NCBI GenBank assembly: GCA_963705495.1
Contig: CAVPJQ010000005.1
Span: 248,001-312,000 of the forward strand
DNA length: 64,000 nt
Origin: DATBVX01 sp963705495
GTDB lineage: Bacteria; Pseudomonadota; Gammaproteobacteria; Steroidobacterales; Steroidobacteraceae
Direction: 5' to 3'
This document shows, in pieces, positions 7,915-17,168 of this stretch. Every line of letters begins with the position of its first letter. The first letter of the stretch is position 1. A program made the position numbers and the translations under genes. The notes below the pieces were generated by a model. It did no database searches. It saw nothing but the letters and a program-made list of their open reading frames with translations, and was not told the origin of the DNA.

Positions 7915-9027
7915 ATGACCAAGAACAAGAAACGCGGTCCGCTTACCGCGGGGCTGTTCCTGTTGTGTCTCGTCCTGCCTGCGCTGGCCCTGGCCGAAAC
8001 CCCGCCGAAGGCGGCCGGACCCGAAGCGAAGGCTGCCGAACCGCAAGCAAATGCGCCGGAACCAGAAGCGAAGGCGCCCCCGCCTGAAGCGAAAGCACCT
8101 GAGCCCGAAACCAAAGCGGCCACACCAGAAGCTAAGCAGGAACCCGCCAAGAGCGCGGAATCCGCAGAGGAAGAGAAACCTGCGTACACCAAGCGCGGTG
8201 CCGACACTTGCCTCAAGTGCCACGACGAGACCTCGAAGTTCCCGGTGCTGTCGATCTTCAATACGAAGCACGCACAACCCGCCGACCCGCGTACTCCCTT
8301 CGGGCAGTTGCAATGTGAAACGTGCCACGGGCCCGGCGCCCAGCACGCAGAGGAAGTTCCAGAAGGCCAGAAACAGGCCCCGATCATCAAGTTTGGCGCC
8401 GACTCGTGGGTGCCGATCGAGAAGCAGAACCAGATCTGTCTCGGTTGCCATGAGGAGCAGAGCCGGATCGCCTGGAAGGGAAGTCCGCACGGGAGCAACG
8501 ACGTCGCCTGCGCGAACTGCCACCGAATACACGCCAGGCACGATGCAGTTCTCGCGATCGCAGAGCAGCCGGACGTCTGCTACACCTGTCACCAGCGTCA
8601 GCGCGCGGAGTTCGACAAGCCGTCAGTGCATCCAGTGCGCTTCGCACAAATGGCGTGCAACTCCTGCCATGAAGTTCACGGGGCCATGGCGCCAAAGCTC
8701 CTGCTCAAGCCCACACTGAATGAGACTTGTTACTCCTGCCATGCGGAGAAGCGCGGCCCGTTCTTGTGGGAGCATGCGCCGGTAGCCGAGAACTGCACGA
8801 ATTGTCACACGCCTCACGGTTCGATCCACCCAACACTGCTCGTGAAGCGACCGCCGTTGCTTTGTCAGCAGTGCCACTCGCAGGTCGGACACCCGAGCGT
8901 CGCGCGCACCGGTGCCGGCCTGCCTGATAGCAATCCGTCGGGATTCCTGCTGGCCGGTTCCTGCGTCAATTGCCACTCCCAGGTCCACGGCTCGAACGAT
9001 CCGTCGGGTGTAAAGCTGATGAGATAG
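7915..9027 (+). CDS. DmsE/MtrA-family periplasmic decahaem c-type cytochrome
   Basis: 370 aa and intact. A signal peptide ends near ALALA/E28, then comes a Pro/Glu/Ala/Lys-rich region (29-90), then ten haem motifs from CLKCH (Cys99) through CETCH, CLGCH, CANCH, CYTCH, CNSCH, CYSCH, CTNCH, CQQCH and CVNCH. MtrA plugs the MtrB porin and carries electrons across the outer membrane. Shewanella MtrA has about 333 residues, so the extra length is the N-terminal repeat. It lies between the MtrC-like and MtrB-like genes, the usual partners. The DmsE branch of the family, linked to extracellular DMSO reduction, cannot be separated by eye, but no DMSO reductase genes are present here. Confidence 0.92.
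   Translation: MTKNKKRGPLTAGLFLLCLVLPALALAETPPKAAGPEAKAAEPQANAPEPEAKAPPPEAKAPEPETKAATPEAKQEPAKSAESAEEEKPAYTKRGADTCLKCHDETSKFPVLSIFNTKHAQPADPRTPFGQLQCETCHGPGAQHAEEVPEGQKQAPIIKFGADSWVPIEKQNQICLGCHEEQSRIAWKGSPHGSNDVACANCHRIHARHDAVLAIAEQPDVCYTCHQRQRAEFDKPSVHPVRFAQMACNSCHEVHGAMAPKLLLKPTLNETCYSCHAEKRGPFLWEHAPVAENCTNCHTPHGSIHPTLLVKRPPLLCQQCHSQVGHPSVARTGAGLPDSNPSGFLLAGSCVNCHSQVHGSNDPSGVKLMR
8017..8142 (+). repeat. Six tandem 21-bp units encoding PEAKAP-type heptads
   Basis: Residues 35-76 of the MtrA-like protein fall into six consecutive seven-residue units: GPEAKAA, EPQANAP, EPEAKAP, PPEAKAP, EPETKAA, TPEAKQE. Pro stays at position 2 of each unit and Lys (once Asn) at position 5. The DNA repeats with a 21-base period, mainly around gaagcgaaggc. 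Confidence 0.85.
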
Positions 9028-9036
9028 GACACGGCC

Positions 9037-11139
9037 ATGAACGGCAACGACAGGGTTACTCTCGCAAGAGGCGCTCCGCTCCTGATCGCTGCCGCAGTAC
9101 TGTCCATGTCGCTACGCGGCAGAAGATGCGCCTGCAGTGGATACCTCGCGCTGGCCCTGCAAGTACTGCCCGTTCGAGGAAACCCGCAGCTTCAGTCCGA
9201 ATCTCGGCGCGGGCTATGTTTCGGACGATTCTGCCAAGTTCGGCGAGTACACAGGCCTGAATGAGGAAGGGGCTTATGTGGTTGCAGACGCCGACGGGCG
9301 CTACCGAAGCAAGGATGGCCTGTGGCTCGACTTGTCCGCTGTCGATCTGGGACTCGATTCGCGCTATGTGGGCATCGAGGGTGGCAAGCAGGGTATGTAC
9401 CAGCTGCATTTGAGTTACAAGCAGCTGCCGCACAACATCAGCGACACCGCCGTCTCACCGTTCATCGGCTTCGGCACGAGCTCCCTTACCCTGCCATCCA
9501 ACTGGGTTCCGGCGGGTACCACCGCAACCATGACCGCACTCGATGGGAGCCTGCGCGGAGTCGATCTCGAAACCGAGCGCAGGCTCTTCGATCTCGGTGC
9601 ATCGCTGACTCCGGTGAAACATTGGGCGTTTGCGGCCAACGTCCGGCACGAAGAAAAGACGGGCACGCGGGGCACCGGCGGCTCGTTCGTATTCAACGAC
9701 TCGCAGCTCCCGATGCCCGTAGATTACAAGACCGATCAGATCGACGTTTCGGCGGCCTACAGCGTCCCCCGATTCCATGCGCGCTTTGCGTACTACGGAT
9801 CGATCTTCAAGAACGACGACGACGCCTTCACCTGGGCAAACCCGTACGTGCCATTCGGCAGCGGCGGCGCCGCCGGCCAGCTCGCGCTCGCGCCCAGCAA
9901 CGCGTTCCACCAACTCCTGCTATCGGCCGGTTATGACATCGACGAGAGGACGCAGATCTCTGCCGACGCCGCGCTTGGACGCATGACCCAGGACGAAACG
10001 TTCCTTCCTTACACGATCAATTCCACTCTGACGACGCAGCCGCTGCCGCGCAGCTCGCTGGATGGGCGCGTCGACACCTTATCGGGCAACCTGAAGCTTA
10101 CCTCGGTCCTCACGGACAAGATTCGAATCAACGCCGCGCTTACCTATGACGATCGGGACAACCGCACGCCGCGGGCACTGTATGAGTGGATCACCACCGA
10201 CACCACGCTGCCACGCCCCGCAGCAATCTGCCCTACAGCTTTACGCGCAGCGTGGCGAAGGCCGACGGCACCTACGCGATGGCACCGGATGTCAGGATCG
10301 ATGCGGGCTGCGAGTTCGACGAATACAAGCGCGATTTGCAGGAAGTGAGCAAGACTCACGAAGGCAGCTGCTGGGGCAAGGCAACCATCCACGCGAAGGA
10401 GCAAGCGGACATCATGTTGATGTGGACGCATGCGCAGCGCACGGTTTCAGATTACGTCCCGGATCCCGAAGACACTCCGCCGCAGAATCCGCTGATGCGC
10501 AAGTACGACATGGCAGACCGCGACCGCGATATCGTGAGGCTACGCGTCGACGTAACGCCCGGCGAACGCCTCGACATCGGTCTCGACGGGAGCGTCACAT
10601 GGGATGACTACTTCAAGTCGGTAATCGGCTTGCTGGACGGTCGGTCCTGGGCTGCAGCCGCTGACGCCGCCTATGCGCTCACGGAGAGCATGAGCGCGAC
10701 CGTTTACCTGAGCCACGAACAGATCAAGTCCCGTCAGGCGAACGCTGAGAACCTTGCGCCGTCGCCCCTGTGGTTCGGGGATAACGAGGACACGATCGAC
10801 AGTGCGGGCGCCGGGATCAAGTACCGAGCGGACGACAAGCTCGACGTAGGACTCGATTACACGTACTCACGCTCGGTTGGTGAGGTCAGCATCCAGGGCG
10901 CACCCCTGGGGTTTCCCGACCTCACCACGCGCCTGAACAGTGCCAAGCTTTATGTCGACTTCCGACCGAAGCAGAAGCTCTCGCTACACCTCGCCTATTG
11001 GTATGAAGACTACCGCAGCGAAGACTGGGCGCTGGATGGCGTCACGCCGTCGACCATCAGCAACGTGCTCGCCTTCGGACAGGAGAGCCCTTCCTACCAG
11101 GTCAACGTCATCACGCTGTCCGGGAGTTATCAATTCTAG
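9037..11139 (+). CDS. MtrB/PioB-family decahaem-associated outer-membrane porin, two frame breaks
   Basis: About 700 aa when joined. An N-terminal signal sequence (MNGNDRVTLARGAPLLIAAA) is followed by a CKYC motif in WPCKYCPFEE, matching the CXXC found in MtrB. Many alternating-residue beta strands follow and the protein ends in SGSYQF, with the terminal Phe typical of outer-membrane barrels. MtrB forms the sheath that holds MtrA. The start lies 10 bases after the mtrA-like stop. The frame shifts near 9118 (between MSLRG and AEDAPAV) and near 10205 (before NLPYSFTRS); both joined halves look like continuous barrel sequence. Third gene of the plus operon. Confidence 0.87.
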
Positions 11140-11237
11140 GAAGAATTTCCCCGAATTACTGAGCCGTTTGACCCCAGGCTGACAAGCGCCCCGCGTTTGG
11201 TTTACGTTACGCGCACCTCAATTTCCGCAGGCCGCGC

Positions 11238-12017
11238 GTGAACCCAGCCGACAAACGCCTGATCGATCTTGTCGACAAGTGGCTCGCCAGCCTGGAGCTG
11301 CACCTGAAGTATTCGGGGCTCGACGATGCCAGTTACTGGCGAGTGCAGCCCTGGGTGAAGCACGAGCGGCCATCGCGCTGGATCATCGAGCTCGCGCGCC
11401 AGAAGGCGCAGCAGCTCCGAGAGCAGCTGGAGCAGCGCATGGAAATGGGCGATGCGAAGTTCGGCGAATCGCTCGAGCTGATGGCATTCCTCAGCAACCT
11501 GGTCGGCTCACAGCACATCGAACGATTCATTCCCCTCGCCGAAGCGCACACGGAGGTTGATCTTTCGGCCGCGCCTCCTCCCGGTGCACCGGTGCGCGCG
11601 GCTGCGACGGCTCGCGTGACCGCGCCGAGTGTGGAAGCAACTCAGCAGAGTGCAGTCCACACGCAGCCACGCAAGGCGATCTCGGACACGACGCGTGAAA
11701 TGGCGCGCCCGCCCGCACCTCAGCCGAGTCGCCACGCCACCGCACAGAAGGCCGAAGCGCGCAAAGGCGCCACGCGCCGCGAGCACAAGGCCGCAGCTCC
11801 CACACCCAAGGCCAAGCCCGAGCCGCGCCCGAGCGATCCCGAACGCGAGCAAGCGGTGGTCGCGGATGCGGTGCGACTCCTCGGCTGGGGCCGCAAGTGG
11901 CATGAGCTCGCGGATCTCATCAGCCGTATGGCGGATCGCCCCGCAATCCCCGAAGTGCGGCGCATCCTGCGCGATCACAAGTCGGCGATCGACCGGGAAC
12001 TCGATCGCGACGGCTGA
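11238..12017 (+). CDS. Hypothetical protein with helical N-terminal domain, low-complexity linker and C-terminal helical tail
   Basis: I do not recognise this 259-aa protein. Residues 1-110 look helical and charged, with aromatic clusters such as YWRVQPWVKHERPSRW. Residues 110-200 are an Ala/Pro/Lys/Thr-rich linker. Residues 200-259 are again helical and contain LLGWGRKWHELADLISRM. There is no signal peptide or membrane segment, so it is probably cytoplasmic. It starts with GTG about 100 bases after the MtrB-like gene and precedes a cytochrome c' gene on the same strand. Link to the electron-transfer genes is unproven. The C-terminal domain might bind a partner or nucleic acid, but nothing in the sequence decides this. 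Confidence 0.75.
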   Translation: MNPADKRLIDLVDKWLASLELHLKYSGLDDASYWRVQPWVKHERPSRWIIELARQKAQQLREQLEQRMEMGDAKFGESLELMAFLSNLVGSQHIERFIPLAEAHTEVDLSAAPPPGAPVRAAATARVTAPSVEATQQSAVHTQPRKAISDTTREMARPPAPQPSRHATAQKAEARKGATRREHKAAAPTPKAKPEPRPSDPEREQAVVADAVRLLGWGRKWHELADLISRMADRPAIPEVRRILRDHKSAIDRELDRDG

Positions 12018-12138
12018 TCGGCCGGCGACGGGCCCTGTCGGCACTGCGCGTGGTGGCGAGTTCAATTGAGCTTGAGTACTCTCGCTTCCCAACCGCTCTC
12101 GAGAGGCGGCCCCAGATCACGTTGCTAAGGAGAAAGTC

Positions 12139-12636
12139 ATGGCCGACCGGTCCACGTCCGCAATGCGCCGCACGATGTTGAGCATCGCGCTCACCGCAAC
12201 CACCGCGTTTGCAGCGTATTCGCTCGATGGCTTGGCTGATGAGCGCCCGCAGACGAAAGAAGAGCAGGCCATCAAGTACCGGCAGTCGGTCTACAAGGTG
12301 ATCCTGTGGAACTTCGGCCCGATGGCCGGCATGGCGCAGGGCAAGATTCCGTACGATGCCGCCGACTTCGCCAAGCGGGCCGAACGGGTCGCGACGATGG
12401 CACCGATGCTGCTGGAGGGCTATCCGCCCGGCTCAGCGACCGGTGCACAGACGCGTGCGAAACCCGAGATCTGGGACAACTTCGATGAGTTCACGACGTT
12501 GATGCACAACATGGAGAACAAGGCCGCGGCGCTCGCCGACGTCGCCAAGGAAGGTAGCCTGGAGAAATCACGCGCGGCGGTCGGTGAGCTTGGCGATGCG
12601 TGCAAGGCTTGCCACGACAAGTATCGCAACAAGTAG
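12139..12636 (+). CDS. Cytochrome c'
   Basis: 165 aa with an N-terminal signal region (hydrophobic to about residue 30), a four-helix-bundle body with WNFGPMAGMAQGK, and a single CKACH haem site near the C-terminus followed by the KYRNK tail. C-terminal haem placement is diagnostic of class II cytochrome c', periplasmic proteins that bind NO or CO and may buffer nitrosative stress. The strong ribosome site AAGGAG, six bases upstream, fixes the ATG. The convergent cytochrome b561-type gene ends four bases downstream; c' and b561-type genes are often neighbours, and the pair may exchange electrons (inference). Confidence 0.9.
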   Translation: MADRSTSAMRRTMLSIALTATTAFAAYSLDGLADERPQTKEEQAIKYRQSVYKVILWNFGPMAGMAQGKIPYDAADFAKRAERVATMAPMLLEGYPPGSATGAQTRAKPEIWDNFDEFTTLMHNMENKAAALADVAKEGSLEKSRAAVGELGDACKACHDKYRNK

Positions 12637-12639
12637 CAC

Positions 12640-13345
12640 TCAGAAGAGGATCATCGACGGCTCGGGCGCCGTCGCCACGATGCACATAGAGCAGCAGCGC
12701 ACACACGGCGGTGATCAGGACCGCGAGCCACACGCGTGAGCTGCGTATGGCCGCGGCCGCAGGACCTGAGCCGCCACTCTTGCGGCCAGTGATCATCGGC
12801 AATACCAGGTTTTCCCGGCGCAGCACGTAATACGCCGTGACCGCGACAAGGTGCAGGCCGATCGCATACCACAGCACGTTGGCGAGCACGCGATGCCAGG
12901 TGGAGAACCAATCGCTGCCCGCATCCGAAACGTAGCCATACAGCGGACCGGTGTTGAAGATTTCGTCATTTGCGAACAGCCCGGTCACGCCTTCCGCGCC
13001 AACCAGCGCCAGGAGCACGAGCACCATCCAGCCGCCCAGCGGATTGTGCCCGAGATGCGCAGCGGAGCGCGGCGACAGCCAGCCCCGTGCATAGCGCCAC
13101 ACATCCGCAGGCCGGCGCAGAAAGTCAGTGAAACGTGCATAGCGCGGCCCGACGAATCCCCACACGATGCGAAAGGCGACCAGCACCAGCGCGGCATATC
13201 CAAACCACCGATGCCATGCATAGGCGCCCGTCCCCATCTTGTAAGTGACCCAGGCGCCCAGGATTGCTGCGGCGAGCAGCCAATGAAACAGCCTCAAGGG
13301 CACATCCCAGACGAGCAATCCAGCAGTACGCAGCGGCGAACTCAT
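12640..13345 (-). CDS. Cytochrome b561-type membrane protein, 3' frame break
   Basis: About 235 aa with four hydrophobic segments and His residues expected to ligate haem (LRLFHWLLA, AWHRWFGYAAL, STWHRVLANVLW, GLHLVAVTAYYVL). It belongs to the Ni,Fe-hydrogenase/cytochrome b561 group of inner-membrane dihaem cytochromes. Start: ATG 13345 with AGGAG five bases upstream; an ATG 18 bases earlier is also open. Read without change, the frame runs on antisense into the cytochrome c' gene as Cys/Arg-rich sequence. A one-base shift near 12690 gives the natural-looking end ATAPEPSMILF and a stop at 12640, four bases from the cytochrome c' stop, so I use that end. Confidence 0.75.
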
Positions 13346-13432
13346 TCGCACTCCTGACAACACCCGCGCGACATTAAGGCATTTTCATGTCTGCACCGGC
13401 GCGACGAGTCATTCCAATGATACGAGCGCGTC

Positions 13433-13461
13433 TTGAATTTTGTCCGCGCGCTGGACACAAT
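13433..13461 (+). promoter_or_regulatory. Candidate sigma70 promoter for the Gld-type transporter operon
   Basis: TTGAAT (13433-13438) and CACAAT (13456-13461) are 17 bases apart. Transcription would begin near 13468, leaving a leader of about 98 bases before ATG 13566. The -10 is imperfect. Confidence 0.35.
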
Positions 13462-13565
13462 CGCCGCCCCGGAGAAAAGGCGCATACCCCAGGGAACCGT
13501 CACGGCATCGGCCCGGTCTCAAGGCTCCCAAATACAATCAAGATGTCGACACTCCAGAGCGCTCA

Positions 13566-14496
13566 ATGATCGAGATCGAAAGTCTGACCAAGCGCTACGG
13601 CACGTTCACGGCTGTGGACAACGTGAGCTTCCGGGTGCAGCCCGGCGAGGTGCTGGGCTTCCTCGGGCCAAATGGCGCCGGCAAGTCCACCACGATGCGC
13701 GTCATCGCGGGCTTCCTTGCCCCCACTTCCGGTCGCGCCAGCGTCTGCGGCCACGACGTCGAGCGCGAGCCGCTCGCCGCGAAGGCCTGCATGGGCTACC
13801 TGCCCGAAGGTGCGCCGAGTTACGGCGAGATGACGGTGCGCGGCTTCCTGGATTTCATCGCCGACGTGCGCTCGCTTCAGGGCGAACGGCGGCGCAGCCG
13901 CCTCGACGATGTGATCGGCCGCCTGCATCTCGGCCCGGTACTGGAGCAGACGATCGAAACGCTGTCGAAGGGATTCCGGTGCCGCGTCGGTCTCGCGCAG
14001 GCTCTGCTGCACGATCCGCAGGTGCTGATCCTCGATGAGCCCACGGACGGCCTCGATCCGAACCAGAAGCACGAGATCCGGACGCTCCTCAACAGCATGG
14101 CGGCGGACAAGATCATCGTGATTTCGACCCATATTCTCGAAGAGGTCGATGCCGTCTGCACACGCGCAATCATCATCTCCAAAGGCAGGATCGTCGCAGA
14201 TGAGAAGCCGCAGACGCTCGCCGCGCGCTCGCGCTATCACAACGCCGTGACGCTCGGCTTTGCCGATGGCGCCTTGCTGGCGCGTGCGCGCGCCGTCATT
14301 GCATCGCTCCCACAGGTCGCCGCGGTCGAATCGCGTGACAAGGAGCTGCGCCTCACGGCCCTGCCGAAATCCGGCCAGCCCATCCTGCCGCTGCTCAATG
14401 ATCTCGCGCGCCGCGAGCAATGGTCGATCAGCGAGCTGCATCTCGAATCCGGGCCGGCTCGACGAAGTGTTTCGCGCCGTGACGCAGGGGGCCTGA
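13566..14496 (+). CDS. ABC transporter ATP-binding protein (GldA/NatA-like), frame break near 3' end
   Basis: About 309 aa. Walker A (GPNGAGKST) near residue 38, Walker B with LILDEPTDGLDP, and a switch His in STHILEE are all present. The signature sequence reads LSKGFRCRVGLAQ, with FRC where LSGGQ is followed by QR in most relatives, as is common in the GldA/NatA group. Powers the permease encoded next. One extra base near 14455 (GGGCCGG) breaks the frame; corrected, it reads SGRLDEVFRAVTQGA and stops at TGA 14494-14496, overlapping the permease ATG. Without correction, ATPase and permease appear as one 596-residue frame, which is probably an artefact. Confidence 0.85.
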
Positions 14497-15230
14497 TGCG
14501 AAACGTGGCTGCCGTGTTCCGGCGTGAGCTGGCCAGTTACTTCGCGACTCCGGTCGCATACGTCTTCATCATCATCTTCCTGATGCTCTCGGGCATCTTC
14601 ACGTTCTACCTCGGCGGCTTCTACGAACGCGGCCAGGCGGATCTCGCGCCGTTCTTCAATTTCCATCCGTGGCTCTACCTGTTCCTGATCCCGGCGATTT
14701 CGATGCGGATGTGGGCCGAGGAACGCAAGAGCGGCACCATCGAGTTGCTGATGACGCTGCCGATCACGTTGGCGCAGGCCGTGTGGGGCAAATTCCTCGC
14801 CGCGTGGTGCTTTGCCGGCATCGCGCTCGCGCTCACGTTCCCGATCTGGCTCACGGTGAACTATCTCGGCAATCCTGATAACGGCGCGATCGCTGCGGCG
14901 TACGTCGGGAGCTTGCTGGTGTCGGGCGGATTCCTCGCCATCGGTTCGTGCATGTCGGCGCTGACGCGCAACCAGGTGATCGCGTTCATTCTCACCGCCC
15001 TGCTGTGCTTCTTCATCCTGCTGAGCGGCTGGCCGCTGGTGCTGGATGTGGTGCGTGACTGGGCACCCGCCGCACTGGTCGACGCCATCGCCTCGCTCAG
15101 CTTTCTCAGTCACTTCGAGTCGATCTCCAAGGGCGTGATCGATCTGCGCGACGTGCTCTATTTCGCGCTCATGATCGGCTGCTGGCTGCTGGCGACCGGA
15201 ATCGTGCTCGACATCAAGAAGGCAAACTAG
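14496..15230 (+). CDS. ABC transporter permease (GldF-like, ABC-2 type)
   Basis: 244 aa with six hydrophobic segments and the ABC-2 pattern around MRMWAEERKSGTIELLMTLPIT, seen in GldF and related permeases. The ATG overlaps the ATPase stop (TGATG). With the GldG-like auxiliary and DUF4340 genes that follow, it makes the four-part cluster widespread in non-gliding Proteobacteria, whose substrate is unknown. The Gld name refers to homology with a Bacteroidetes gliding cluster, not to function here. Confidence 0.85.
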   Translation: MRNVAAVFRRELASYFATPVAYVFIIIFLMLSGIFTFYLGGFYERGQADLAPFFNFHPWLYLFLIPAISMRMWAEERKSGTIELLMTLPITLAQAVWGKFLAAWCFAGIALALTFPIWLTVNYLGNPDNGAIAAAYVGSLLVSGGFLAIGSCMSALTRNQVIAFILTALLCFFILLSGWPLVLDVVRDWAPAALVDAIASLSFLSHFESISKGVIDLRDVLYFALMIGCWLLATGIVLDIKKAN

Positions 15231-15236
15231 CGGCCC

Positions 15237-17160
15237 ATGGCACTCGAGTTGCGCAAGTTCTGGCAGGGACATCGGCGTGGTGGCGCGATCGCGCTGTTGT
15301 TGCTCGCCGTGGTCTTCATCGGGCTGGTCATCATCATCAACTACGGGCTGCGCGGCGTGCGCGCGGATCTCACCGAGAATCGGCTCTACACACTGGCGCC
15401 CGGCACACGAAACATCCTCAAGAGCATCGACGAGCCGATCAACCTGTACTTCTATTTCACGCGCGAGGCCGCCGACCAGGTCCCGTACATCAAGACCTAT
15501 GCGAACCGCGTGCGTGAGCTGCTGGAAGAGTTCGCGGCCCGGGCCAACGGCAAGATCCGCCTGCACGTGATCGACCCGGAGCCGTTTTCGGAGGCGCAGG
15601 ACCGCGCCGATGAGTTCGGTCTTTCCGCCGTGCCGCTCGGCGCTTCCGGGCAGACGCTGTACTTCGGCCTGGCCGGCACCAATTCGACCGACGGCCGCGC
15701 CGTCATCGACTTCTTCCAGCCGGAGAAAGAGGAGTTCCTGGAGTACGACGTTGCCAAGCTGGTCGTGGAGTTGACGCAGCCGAAGAAGCCGGTGATCGGC
15801 CTGCTGACGACCCTGCCGATGAGCGCGGACTTCAACCAGATGACGGGACAGATGCGCGATCCCTGGGTCGTCAACCAGCAACTGGCGCAGCTCTTCACGC
15901 GTGCGCACGTTGCCACCCGAGCTCACCAGCATCGATCCGGAAATCGACGTACTGATGCTGGTACATCCCAAGGGCCTGTCGCAGGCGGCGCTCTACGCCA
16001 TCGACCAGTTCGTCCTGCGCGGCGGACGAGCCCTGATATTCGTCGACCCGCGCGCGGAGACCGATCCTGCGGGAGCTCAGCAACCCGGCAACCCGTTCGG
16101 CAACATGGGCGCCGATACCAGCTCGACGCTCGGACCGCTGTTCGAGGCCTGGGGATTGCAGTTCAATCAACGCCAGGTCGTCGGTGACCTGAAGTATGCA
16201 TTGACGGTCGGCTCGCGCACCGGTGAGCCCACTCGTCACATCGCCTTCATCGGCTTCGACAAGTCGAGCTTCAATGCCAAGGACGTCATCACGGCCGCGC
16301 TCAACAACATCAACGCCGCGACTGTCGGCAGCTTCAAGGTCAAGACCGGGAGCAGTCTCGGCTTCGAGCCGCTGATTCAGAGCAGCGAGCAGGCCGCTGT
16401 GCTTCCGGTAGAGCGTTTTGCTTTCCTCGCCGATCCCGCGACGTCTGCGCGACGGTTTTCAGCCGACGGGCGAGCGCTACGTGATTGCAGCGCGCCTCAG
16501 CGGCAAGTTGAAAACCGCCTTCCCGAACGGCAAACCGGCGGCAGGCACCGGGCCTGCACCGGTGGCCGCCAACATCGTGGCGCTCAAGGAATCCACGCAG
16601 CCGGCGAACATAGTCGTGGTCGCCGACACCGACCTGCTCACCGACAACCTCTGGGTGCGCAACCAGTCGTTCTTCGGGCAGCGCTTTGCGACCGCGTGGG
16701 CCAACAACGGCGATTTCGTCTTCAACGCGATCGACAATCTCACCGGCAACGCAGACCTGATCAGCATCCGCGGACGCGCGAGCTTCGTGCGCCCGTTCGA
16801 ACGCGTCGAGTCGCTGCGCCGTGACGCCGAGGGTCGCTTCCGCACCAAGGAGCAGGAACTGCAACAGCAGCTTCGGGATACGGAGCAGAAGCTCACCGAG
16901 CTGCAGTCGCGGCGCAGCGATCAGTCTTCGCTGATCCTGACCCCGGAGCAGGAAAAGGAACTGGCTCGCTTCCAGGATGAGAAGGTGCGCATCCGCAAGG
17001 AGCTGCGCGAGGTCCAGCACGGCCTCGACCAGGACATCCAGCACCTGGGCACGGTGTTGAAAGTGCTGAACATCGCGCTGGTGCCGATACTGATCCTGAT
17101 CGCGGCGCTCCTCGCCTTCCTGTGGCGTCGGCGTCGCCGCGCCGCGCGCAAGCCGCCTGA
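15237..17160 (+). CDS. GldG-like ABC-type auxiliary protein (DUF4350/ABC-transport uncharacterised), frame breaks
   Basis: About 640 aa when joined. An N-terminal membrane helix (IALLLLAVVFIGLVIIINYG) is followed by a GldG-type extracytoplasmic region (ADLTENRLYTLAPGT, then INLYFYFTRE), a coiled coil (about 16840-17040), and a C-terminal membrane helix (LVPILILIAALLAFLWRRR). The frame shifts near 15900, near 16435 and again close to the end. The natural stop is likely TGA 17158-17160, eight bases before the next ATG, but the unshifted frame runs on, so the end is approximate. It follows the permease by six bases and is part of the same operon. Confidence 0.75.
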
Positions 17161-17168
17161 GGTTTCCA

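Noticed and set aside
13440..15230. A single 596-residue ABC ATPase-permease fusion
   Set aside because: The junction lacks the normal ATPase end; removing one base near 14455 restores RLDEVFRAVTQGA and a stop overlapping the permease ATG, so the fusion is a frameshift artefact.
13563..15971. An 802-residue open frame on the minus strand across the Gld-type genes
   Set aside because: It is antisense to clear ABC ATPase and permease coding sequence, is His/Arg/Asp-rich without domains, and comes from codon bias in GC-rich DNA.
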